Below are positions 1 to 19,600 of a stretch of DNA of 64,000 bases, in pieces (the first letter of the stretch is position 1; each line of letters starts with the position of its first letter). Position numbers and translations under genes: made by a program. The stretch comes from Magicicada septendecula (taxonomy: Eukaryota > Arthropoda > Insecta > Hemiptera > Cicadidae): NCBI GenBank assembly GCA_034769895.1, contig CM068373.1, positions 284,179,379 to 284,243,378 on the forward strand, written 5' to 3'. The notes below the pieces were generated by a model. That model did no database searches. It had not been told where the DNA came from and saw nothing but the letters and a program-made list of their open reading frames with translations.

Positions 1-230
1 TAGAAACTACTTCTTTCTACTTACTGCTTCAGCCTTAACCACAGTACTGTGGTCACTAACGTATATACCACCTCACGTTATCGCACTCGATTTTCACTGA
101 TGATGTAAGTCGATGGCATTGCTGAAATGTCTTGTTTTGTAGAAAACATTGGACTATGGCCAAATATCCCGGGAAGGAATTTTAACAAACACTACTTCTT
201 TGTTGCCGATAACGTTGTACACATATATAT
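1..230. repeat. Q block closing a unit that starts left of the window
   Basis: This is a pure Q-type block: it has TAGAAACTACTTC near the start and a TAA where P copies read GCA. It carries the perfect palindrome ACCACAGTACTGTGGT at 38-53. A 2-bp AT insertion near 62 is not seen in the other copies. It runs straight into the hAT-like segment at 231. Confidence 0.85.
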
Positions 231-1140
231 CAGTGGCGAAGTTACATGGAGGCAATTGAGGCAATGCCTACCCTAAAAATTCTGTAGAATAAAAATTATA
301 AATACGTATGAACTACATAACGTAAAGATTATACATTGTTACTGCGACTGTCCAATTTATTAAAACGAAACGTGCTTTATTGAGCGACCGCTAGATGGTG
401 ACAGGTGAGATTCGGCATAGTTCGTTTAAAGCGAATGAGGCAACCTGAACTTGCCTCAGCGTTTTTTGTATACATCGTATGTAAGCAATGGAGTGGTGTG
501 ATAGGGAAGTGAAGGGAGGGGGGATTGTCCCGCGCTGTACACATAGAGCGTTGAGGCATGCCTCACTTCTGTGGTCCAAACAGTTAAGTTAAAGCGCCTG
601 TGTTGTTTCTAAGTGTTTATTTTATGCGGTTATTAAAAGTGTCACTGTTATTCCGCTGAACTAACAGATCATCAAGATTGTTATTTGTAACATTAAACAT
701 ATATATAGAAACTAATCAAGTTTAAAAATTTGAAGTTCAATCAGTTGTATTATTGTGTATGACTAATACAAGGATTGTTCAATAGAAACACGTATAGAGC
801 TGTAAAGCATTTTTTATTCAACGATTTTAAAAGAAGTCTCCAATAACATTAAGACATGAGTTCCACTGTTGCGCTAACCTGTAGATTCCCTGCTAGTAAA
901 ATTCTGACGGATGTTTGTGGAACCATTCGGTTACAGCAAACTCTACCTCAGCGTCCGATTTGAACCACCGTCCTTTTAGTGATTCCTTAAAAAAATTTAA
1001 GATAAGATTTTTGCCTACCCATTATTTAACTACTAGCTTCGCCAGTAAGCAAATTGATGTCCATTTTTTCGGCTTGCACGCGTTATGTTGGTGTCGGTTT
1101 CGGCACTTTCCATTTAAAAAGCGTGCAAATGTAAGAAAAT
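231..1140. repeat. hAT-like terminal segment inserted beside Q (first of 12)
   Basis: The segment opens with CAGTGGCGAAGTTACATGG and continues with GAGGCAATTGAGGCAATGCC. This resembles the CAGTGGCG-type terminal repeats common in hAT DNA transposons. An inverted pair GAGGCAA (437-443) and TTGCCTC (451-457) lies inside, and GAGGCATGCCTCACTTCTGTGG near 552-573 looks like a weak inverted counterpart of the start. No transposase frame is present and I cannot place a convincing 3' end or 8-bp target duplication. Conserved sequence continues to the GT tract. Other copies start at 3845, 7461, 12062, 16646, 20999, 25623, 31053 (truncated at about 31692), 32300, 42116, 46398 and 51678. Could be a non-autonomous hAT remnant carried along by array amplification. 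Confidence 0.45.
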
Positions 1141-1169
1141 AAACATGAGTGAGGCCAGAAATAACGTGA

Positions 1170-1318
<149 letters not shown>

Positions 1319-1956
1319 CTTACCTGCCTTTTTATTGCTGTATTAAATGAAAAATATTATATTACATTAAAATGAAAAAATTATAATTTTATTGCCTGGC
1401 AACAAAATTATTTTATTTTTAACAATTACCATTGTTTCAAAAAGTTTAAATAAATTTTCAAGTACTTTACTCTTGTTAAAACGTAAAAGGTTGCTGGTAA
1501 ACTACCCCTTCCCCTTAACCGATCTTCACCAAAATCGAAAGTCCTTCAGATCTCTACATTTCAGGGACGTATGCAAAAAATTATTTGATTCTGTTTGAAT
1601 TTGCGGCTGTTATCGTTTGCCATAAAAAATACGCTTGATAAAAAAACGTTGCCGGTAAACTACCCCTTTCCCTCAACCGATCTTCACCAAAAACAATAGG
1701 TCTTGAGAACTCTACAATTTAGGGCTGTATACGAAACTTTATTTGATTCTGTTTGAATTTGCGGCTGTTATCGTTTGCCAAAAAAAAAAATTCCCTTGAT
1801 AAAAAAAACCGTTGCAGGTAAACTGCCCCTTTCCCTCAACCGATCTTCACCAAAAACAATAGGTCGTGAGTACTCTACAAATCAGGGCTGTATGCAAAAA
1901 ATTATTTGATTCTGTTTGAATTTGCGCAAATTATCGTTTATCATAGAAAAAAAAAT

Positions 1957-2109
1957 CTACACACAGACAGACAGACACACAGACACTTTTCGGAAAACGA
2001 CTTTTTTTCATGTTTTGAGTGTAGTACAACCAGAATCTGCAATAATCTCGAACACGATTTTTTTTGCCATCACCATACTTCCATTCCTTAAGGAATATGG
2101 AAGTAAAAT
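1957..2109. repeat. Long-monomer insert with ACAG microsatellite and palindrome
   Basis: Within this monomer about 150 bp separates the usual CATAGAAAA and TACCCTTGTTAAAA motifs. The insert begins CTACACACAGACAG, includes TTTTCGGAAAACGAC and a near-palindrome ACTTCCATTCCTTAAGGAA/TATGGAAGT, and is bounded by AAAAT at 1952-1956 and again at 2105-2109. Short monomers elsewhere read straight across a single such site. Either an old insertion with a 5-bp duplication or a deletion between short repeats would explain this. Related inserts recur in every large unit. Confidence 0.7.
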
Positions 2110-3602
2110 TACCCTTGTTAAAACATAAAATATTGCAGGTAAACTACCCATTTCCCTTAACCGATCTTCACCAAAACCAACAGGTCTTGAGAACTCTACA
2201 TTCCAGGGCTGTATGCAAAATATTATATGATTGTTTGAATTTGCGGCTGTTATCGTTTGCCATATAAAATACCCTTGATAAAACAAGAAACGTGGCACGT
2301 AAAGTACCCCTTTCCCTTAACCGATCTTCACCAAAAACAATAGGTCTTTAGTACTCAACAAATCAGGGGTCTATGCAAAAACTTATTTGATTCTGTTTGA
2401 ATTTGCGGCTCTTATCGTTTGCCATAGAAAATAGCCTTTTAAAACATAAAACGTTGCAGGTAAACTACCCCTTTCCCTTAACCGATCTTCACCAACACCA
2501 ATAGGTATTGAGAACTCTACAATACAGGGCTGTATGCAAAACATCATTTGATTCTGTTTGAATTTGCGGCTGTTATCGTTTACCATAGAAAAATATCTGT
2601 ATGGAGAACCATACATGACTTCCATGTTCTAATGTTTATATTTAAAATCATTTACTTGAATTCGGTTCGATAATTTCTAACAAGTTATGTGTGTTCCTTG
2701 TAAATCGTGTTTTATGTTTGACAAATTGAAGGATGTTTTATGTATGATTTTCTTTTCAGGATACTTTATTTATCAGAATTAAGTACTTCACTGTTGTTAA
2801 AACGTAAACCGTTGCAGGTAAACTACCCCTCTCCCTTAACCGATCTTCACCAAAATCAATAGGCCTTGAGTCCTATACAACTCGGGTGCATATGCAAAAA
2901 TTATTTGGTTCTGTTTGAATTTTCGACAGTTATCGTTCGCCATAGAAAAAATTCTACATACAGACACACACAGACTCTTTTCGGAAAATGACTTTTCTTC
3001 ATGTTTTGAGGGTAGTACAATCAGAATCAGCCTTCATCTCGAACATGATTTTTTCGCAATCACCATACTTCCATTTCCTTACGAAACACGGAAGTAAAAA
3101 ACAGGTTAAGACTAAACAACATTGCTATCTTTAAACTGTTTGAAAAACGTGTGATAACATCCTGAAATCAATCCCAATAAAATAAACTAAAATAACACGA
3201 TAAAAATAGGCGTTACTGAAACATTATTTAGAAGATACTTATTGACTGAATTGATTTTCCTATATTTCGTATATCAAACATATACGCAAACTGTATAATA
3301 AAACTGTTTGTATGTTTAAATATAAATTTATTCGATTCTGTTTGAATTTAAGGCAGTTATCGTTCATGAAAAAATTTCTCTTGTTACAACATAAAATTTT
3401 GCTAGTAAACAACCCCTTTCCCTTAACCAATCTTAACCAAAATCAACAGGCCTTCAGGTCTCTACAATATAGGGGTGTATGCAAAAACTTATTTGATTAT
3501 GTTTGAATTTACGGCAGTTATCGTTCGTCATATAAAATATCGGTATGGAGAACCATACATGACTTCCACGTTCTAGGATTTATATTTAAAATCATATTCG
3601 AA

Positions 3603-3844
3603 ATGAAATATTTCCATCGAAACTACGTCTTTCTACTTATTGCTTCAGCATTAACCACAGTACTGTGGTCACTAATGTATACCACCTCACGTTATCGCAC
3701 TCGATTTTCACTGATGATGTAAGTCGATGGCATTGCTGAAATGTCTTGTTTTGTAGAAAACATTGGACTATGGCCAAATATCCCGGGAAGGAATTTTAAC
3801 AAACACTACTTCTTTGTTGCCGATAACGTTGTACACATATATAT
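3603..3844. repeat. Chimeric P/Q block
   Basis: The left part matches P-specific bases (TTCCATCGAAAC, the T at 3676) and the right part matches Q (A at 3694, CACTGATGATGTAAG). The switch falls in the 17 shared bases 3677-3693. The same chimera recurs from 7219 at the end of unit 2. It explains the loss of the ~960-bp P-to-Q interval in 3.6 kb units. Confidence 0.85.
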
Positions 3845-7460
<3,616 letters not shown>

Positions 7461-8399
7461 CAGTGGCGAAGTTACATGGAGGCAATTGAGGCAATGCCTA
7501 CCCTAAAAATTCTGTAGAATAAAAATTATAAATACGTATGAACTACATAACGTAAAGATTATACATTGTTACTGCGACTGTCCAATTTATTAAAACGAAA
7601 CGTGATTTATTGAGCGACCGCTAGATGGTGACAGGTGAGATTCGGCATAGTTCGTTTAAAGCGAATGAGGCAACCTGAACTTGCCTCAGCGTTTTTTGTA
7701 TACATCGTATGTAAGCAATGGAGTGGTGTGATAGGGAAGTGAAGGGAGGGGGGATTGTCCCGCGCTGTACACATAGAGCGTTGAGGCATGCCTCACTTCT
7801 GTGGTCCAAACAGTTAAGTTAAAGCGCCTGTGTTGTTTCTAAGTGTTTATTTTATGCGGTTATTAAAAGTGTCACTGTTATTCCGCTGAACTAACAGATG
7901 ATCAAGATTGTTATTTGTAACATTAAACATATATATAGAAACTAATCAAGTTTAAAAATTTGAAGTTCAATCAGTTGTATTATTGTGTATGACTAATACA
8001 AGGATTGTTCAATAGAAACACGTATAGAGCTGTAAAGCATTTTTTATTCAACGATTTTAAAAGAAGTCTCCAATAACATTAAGACATGAGTTCCACTGTT
8101 GCGCTAACCTGTAGATTCCCTGCTAGTAAAATTCTGACGGATGTTTGTGGAACCATTCGGTTACAGCAAACTCTACCTCAGCGTCCGATTTGAACCACCG
8201 TCCTTTTAGTGATTCCTTAAAAAAATTTAAGATAAGATTTTTGCCTACCCATTATTTAACTACTAGCTTCGCCAGTAAGCAAATTGATGTCCATTTTTTC
8301 GGCTTGCACGCGTTATGTTGGTGTCGGTTTCGGCACTTTCCATTTAAAAAGCGTGCAAATGTAAGAAAATAAACATGAGTGAGGCCAGAAATAACGTGA

Positions 8400-8572
<173 letters not shown>

Positions 8573-10859
8573 ACTTACCTGCCTTTTTATTGCTGTATTA
8601 AATGATAAATATTATATTACATTAAAATGAAAAAATTATAATTTTATTGCCTGGCAACAAAATTATTTTATTTTTAACAATTACCATTGTTTCAAAAAGT
8701 TTAAATAAATTTTCAAGTACTTTACTCTTGTTAAAACGTAAAAGGTTGCTGGTAAACTACCCCTTCCCCTTAACCGATCTTCACCAAAATCGAAAGTCCT
8801 TCAGATCTCTACATTTCAGGGACGTATGCAAAAAATTATTTGATTCTGTTTGAATTTGCGGCTGTTATCGTTTGCCATAAAAAATACGCTTGATAAAAAA
8901 ACGTTGCCGGTAAACTACCCCTTTCCCTCAACCGATCTTCACCAAAAACAATAGGTCTTGAGAACTCTACAATTTAGGGCTGTATACGAAACATTATTTG
9001 ATTCTGTTTGAATTTGCGGCTGTTATCGTTTGCCAAAAAAAAAAAAAATCCCTTGATAAAAAAAACCGTTGCAGGTAAACTGCCCCTTTCCCTCAACCGA
9101 TCTTCACCAAAATCAATAGGTCGTGAGTACTCTACAAATCAGGGCTGTATGCAAAAAATTATTTGATTCTGTTTGAATTTGCGCAAATTATCGTTTATCA
9201 TAGAAAAAAAAATCTACACACAGACAGACAGACACACAGACACTTTTCGGAAAACGACTTTTTTTCATGTTTTGAGTGTAGTACAACCAGAATCTGCAAT
9301 AATCTCGAACACGATTTTTTTTGCCATCACCATACTTCCATTCCTTAAGGAATATGGAAGTAAAATTACCCTTGTTAAAAAATAAAATATTGCAGGTAAA
9401 CTACCCATTTCCCTTAACCGATCTTCACCAAAACCAACAGGTCTTGAGAACTCTACATTCCAGGGCTGTATGCAAAATATTATATGATTGTTTGAATTTG
9501 CGGCTGTTATCGTTTGCCATATAAAATACCCTTGATAAAACAAAAAACGTGCAGGTAAAACTACCCCTTTCCCTTAACCGATCTTCACCAAAAACAATAG
9601 GTCTTTAGTACTCAACAAATCATGGGTCTATGCAAAAACTTATTTGATTCTGTTTGAATTTGCGGCTCTTATCGCTTGCCATAGAAAATAGCCTTTTAAA
9701 ACATAAAACGTTGCAGGTAAACTACCCCTTTCCCTTAACCGATCTTCACCAACACCAATAGGTATTGAGAACTCTACAATACAGGGCTGTATGCAAAACA
9801 TCATTTGATTCTGTTTGAATTTGCGGCTGTTATCGTTTACCATAGAAAAATATCGGTATGGAGAACCATACATGACTTCCATGTTCTAATGTTTATATTT
9901 AAAATCATTTACTTGAATTCGGTTCGATAATTTCTAACAAGTTATGTGTGTTCCTTGTAAATCGTGTTTTATGTTTGACAAATTGAAGGATGTTTCATGT
10001 ATGATTTTCTTTTCAGGATACTTTATTTATCAGAATTAAGTACTTCACTGTTGTTAAAACGTAAACCGTTGCAGGTAAACTACCCCTCTCCCTTAACCGA
10101 TCTTCACCAAAATCAATAGGCCTTGAGTCCTATACAACTCGGGTGCATATGCAAAAATTATTTGGTTCTGTTTGAATTATCGACAGTTATCGTTCGCCAT
10201 AGAAAAAATTCTACATACAGACACACACAGACTCTTTTCGGAAAATGACTTTTCTTCATGTTTTGAGGGTAGTACAATCAGAATCAGCCTTCATCTCGAA
10301 CATGATTTTTTCGCAATCACCATACTTCCATTTCCTTACGAAACACGGAAGTAAAAAACAGGTTAAGACTAAACAACATTGCTATCTTTAAACTGTTTGA
10401 AAAACGTGTGATAACATCCTGAAATCAATCCCAATAAAATAAACTAAAATAACACGATAAAAATAGGCGTTATTGAAACATTATTTAGAAGATACTTATT
10501 GACTGAATTGATTTTCCTATATTTCGTATATCAAACATATACGCAAACTGTATAATAAAACTGTTTGTATGTTTAAACATAAATTTATTCGATTCTGTTT
10601 GAATTTAAGGCAGTTATCGTTCATGAACAAATTTCTCTTGTTACAACATAAAATTTTGCTGGTAAACTACCCCTTTCCCTTAACCAATCTTAACCAAAAT
10701 CAACAGGCCTTCAGGTCTCTACAATATAGGGGTGTACGCAAAAACTTATTTGATTATGTTTGAATTTACGGCAGTTATCGTTCGTCATATAAAATATCGG
10801 TATGGAGAACCATACATGACTTCCATGTTCTAAGATTTATATTTAAAATCATATTAGAA

Positions 10860-11100
10860 ATGAAATATTTCCATCGAAACTACGTCTTTCTACTTATTGC
10901 TTCAGCATTAACCACAGTACTGTGGTCACTAATGTATACCACCTCACGTTTTCGCACTCGATTTTCACCGATGATGGCAGTCGATGGCACTGCCGAAAAG
11001 TCTGGTTTTGCAGAAAACATTGGACTACGGCTAAAGAGCCCGGGAAGCAATTTTAACAAAAACCTACTTCTTTGTTGCCAATAACATAGTACAGTACACA
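10860..11100. repeat. P block (reference copy)
   Basis: Conserved block beginning ATGAAATATTTCCATCG, preceded by the hairpin TATGG-AGAA-CCATA near 10801-10814. It contains the palindrome ACCACAGTACTGTGGT and a hammerhead-like core at 10968-10998. A 74-codon open frame looks like a membrane-anchored N-terminus, but comparison with Q shows almost all differences change the amino acid, so I treat it as non-coding. Other P copies begin at 15444, 19797, 24421, 30020, 40918, 45202 and 50480. Confidence 0.8.
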
Positions 11101-11819
11101 TATAAAAAATTCTCCCCTCCACCTTCAACTATAATGTTTAATAACAGAAAATTACCCCCACCCCGTTCACCTAACCTCTTCATTTATAGATATTTCATCT
11201 ACGTTTCTACAGTGGATTATTATGAGCTTCTTATCAGGATACTTTATTTATAAAAATTAAGTACTTTACTCTTGCTAATCATCAAATGTTTCAGGTAAAC
11301 TACCCCTTTCTCTTAACCGATCTTCTCCAAAATCAATAGACCTTCCGTCCTCTACAATTCAGGAATGCATGCAAAAAAATATTTGATTCTGTTTGAATGT
11401 GCGGCAGTTATCGTTCGTCATGGAAACATTTCTCTTGTTACAACATAAAATGTTGCAGGTAAACTACTCCTTTCCCTTAACCGATCTTCACCAAAATCAA
11501 CAGACCTTGAGTTCTCTACAACTCAGGAAAGTGTGCAAAAATTATTAGATTCTCTTTGAATTTTCGGCAGTTACCATTCGTCATAAAAAAATTACCCTTT
11601 TTAAAACATAAAACGTTGGTGATAAACTACCCATTTCCCTTAACCGATCTTCAACAACATCAGCAGACCTCGAGTTCTCTTTAGTTCAAAAAGGTATGCA
11701 AAAACGTAGTAGATTGTGTTTAAATTTATGGCAGTTATCGTTCGTAATATAAAAATATCCGTATGGAGAACCATACATGACTTCCATATTCTAAGATTTA
11801 TATTTAAATCATTTTCGAA

Positions 11820-12061
11820 ATGAAATATTACCATAGAAACTACTTCTTTCTACTTACTGCTTCAGCCTTAACCACAGTACTGTGGTCACTAACGTATACC
11901 ACCTCACGTTATCGCACTCGATTTTCACTGATGATGTAAGTCGATGGCATTGCTGAAATGTCTTGTTTTGTAGAAAACATTGGACTACGGCCAAATATCC
12001 CGGGAAGGAATTTTAACAAAAACTACTTCTTTGTTGCCGATAAAGTTGTACACATATATAT
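11820..12061. repeat. Q block (reference copy)
   Basis: Paralogue of P, 960 bp downstream in units 3-6. It shares the 16-bp palindrome and CCCGGGAA, but has TAA in the P-like frame and ends at ACACATATATAT where the hAT-like segment begins. Other Q copies begin at 16404, 20757, 25381, 30811, 32058, 41873, 46156, 51435 and 54793. Confidence 0.8.
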
Positions 12062-16645
<4,584 letters not shown>

Positions 16646-19600
16646 CAGTGGCGAAGTTACATGGAGGCAATTGAGGCAATGCCTACCCTAAAAATTCTGT
16701 AGAATAAAAATTATAAATACGTATGAACTACATAACGTAAAGATTATACATTGTTACTGCGACTGTCCAATTTATTAAAACAAAACGTGCTTTATTGAGC
16801 GACCGCTAGATGGTGACAGGTGAGATTCGGCATAGTTCGTTTAAAGCGAATGAGGCAACCTGAACTTGCCTCAGCGTTTTTTGTATACATCGTATGTAAG
16901 CAATGGAGTGGTGTGATAGGGAAGTGAAGGGAGGGGGGATTGTCCCGCGCTGTACACATAGAGCGTTGAGGCATGCCTCACTTCTGTGGTCCAAACAGTT
17001 AAGTTAAAGCGCCTGTGTTGTTTCTAAGTGTTTATTTTATGCGGTTATTAAAAGTGTCACTGTTATTCCGCTGAACTAACAGATGATCAAGATTGTTATT
17101 TGTAACATTAAACATATATATCGAAACTAATCAAGTTTAAAAATTTGAAGTTCAATCAGTTGTATTATTGTGTATGACTAATACAAGGATTGTTCAATAG
17201 AAACACGTATAGAGCTGTAAAGCATTTTTTATTCAACGATTTTAAAAGAAGTCTCCAATAACATTAAGACATGAGTTCCACTGTTGCGCTAACCTGTAGA
17301 TTCCCTGCTAGTAAAATTCTGACGGATGTTTGTGGAACCATTCGGATACAGCAAACTCTACCTCAGCGTCCGATTTGAACCACCGTCCTTTTAGTGATTC
17401 CTTAAAAAAATTTAAGATAAGATTTTTGCCTACCCATTCATTAACTACTAGCTTCGCCAGTAAGCAAATTGATGTCCATTTTTACGGCTTGCACGCGTTA
17501 TGTTGGTGTGGGTTTCGGCACTTTCCATTTAAAAAGCGTGCAAATGTAAGAAAATAAACATGAGTGAGGCCAGAAATAACGTGAATTGTGTGTAAATTGT
17601 GTGACGTATGCAAAAAATTATTTGATTCTGTTTGAATTTGCGGCTGTTATCGTTTGCCATAAAAAATACGCTTGATAAAAAAACGTTGCAAGTAAACTAC
17701 CCCTTTCCCTTAACCGATCTTCACCAAAAACAATAGGTCTTGAGTACTCTACAAATGAGGGCTGTATGCAAAACATTATTTGATTCTGTTTGAATATGCG
17801 GCTGTTATCGTTTGCCATAAAAAATACCCTTGTTAAAAAAACGTTGCCGGTAAACTACCCCCTTCCCTCAACAGATCTTCACCAAAAACAATAGGTCTTG
17901 AGAACTCTACAATTTAGGACTGTATACGAAACATTATTTGATTCTGTTTGAATTTGCGGCTGTTATCGTTTGCCAAAAAAAAAAAATTCCCTTGATAAAA
18001 AAAACCGTTGCAGGTAAACTGCCCCTTTCCCTCAACCGATCTTCACCAAAAACAATAGGTCGTGAGTACTCTACAAATCAGGGCTGTATGCAAAAAATTA
18101 TTTGATTCTGTTTGAATTTGCGGCAATTATCGTTTATCATAGAAAAAAAAATCTACACACAGACAGACAGACACACAGACACTTTTCGGAAAACGACTTT
18201 TTTTCATGTTTTGAGTGTAGTACAACCAGAATCTGCAATAATCTCGAACACGATTTTTTTTGCCATCACCATACTTCCATTCCTTAAGGAATATGGAAGT
18301 AAAATTACCCTTGTTAAAACATAAAATATTGCAGGTAAACTACCCATTTCCCTTAACCGATCTTCACCAAAACCAACAGGTCTTGAGAACTCTACATTCC
18401 AGGGCTGTATGCAAAATATTATATGATTGTTTGAATTTGCGGCTGTTATCGTTTGCCATATAAAATACCCTTGATAAAACAAAAAACGTGCACGTAAACT
18501 ACCCCTTTCCCTTAACCGATCTTCACCAAAAACAATAGGTCTTTAGTACTCAACAAATCAGGGGTCTATGCAGAAACTTATTTGATTCTGTTTGAATTTG
18601 CGGCTCTTATCTTTTGCCAAAAAAATAGCCTTTTAAAACATAAAACGTTGCAGGTAAACTACCCCTTTCCCTTAACCGATCTTCACCAACACCAATAGGT
18701 AATGAGAACTCTACAATACAGGGCTGTATGCAAAACATCATTTGATTCTGTTTGAATTTGCGGCTGTTATCGTTTACCATAGAAAAATATCGGTATGGAG
18801 AACCATACATGACTTCCATGTTCTAATGTTTATATTTAAAATCATTTACTTGAATTCGGTTCGATAATTTCTAACAAGTTATGTGTGTTCCTTGTAAATC
18901 GTGTTTTATGTTTGACAAATTGAAGGATGTTTTATGTATGATTTTCTTTTCAGGATACTTTATTTATCAGAATTAAGTACTTCACTGTTGTTAAAACGTA
19001 AACCGTTGCAGGTAAACTACCCCTCTCCCTTAACCGATCTTCACCAAAATCAATAGGCCTTGAGTCCTATACAACTCGGGTGCATATGCAAAAATTATTT
19101 GGTTCTGTTTGAATTTTCGACAGTTATCGTTCGCCATAGAAAAAATTCTACATAGAGACACACACAGACTCTTTTCGGAAAATGACTTTTCTTCATGTTT
19201 TGAGGGTAGTACAATCAGAATCAGCCTTCATCTCGAACATGATTTTTTCGCAATCACCATACTTCCATTTCCTTACGAAACACGGAAGTAAAAAACAGGT
19301 TAAGACTAAACAACATTGCTATCTTTAAACTGTTTGAAAAACGTGTGATAACATCCTGAAATCAATCCCAATAAAATAAACTAAAATAACACGATAAAAA
19401 TAGGCGTTATTGAAACATTATTTAGAAGATACTTATTGACTGAATTGATTTTCCTATATTTCGTATATCAAACATATACGCAAACTGTATAATAAAACTG
19501 TTTGTATGTTTAAATATAAATTTATTCGATTCTGTTTGAATTTAAGGCAGTTATCGTTCATGAACAAATTTCTCTTGTTACAACATAAAATTTTGATGGT

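Noticed and set aside
231..707. Target-site duplication ATATATAT flanking the hAT-like segment (ends at 230 and near 700)
   Set aside because: The right-hand copy is not preceded by an inverted terminus, and AT dinucleotide runs are common here, so it is probably chance.
1440..3540. Regularly spaced direct repeats that could suggest a CRISPR array
   Set aside because: The repeated part makes up nearly the whole ~160-bp period, with no unique spacers, no cas genes and a eukaryotic context.
10860..11084. 74-codon frame in P that looks like a short cytoplasmic tail plus a membrane anchor
   Set aside because: Against Q, about 17 of 20 codon differences change the residue, Q copies carry a stop or frameshifts, and the frame ends differ. 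This fits no protein-level constraint.
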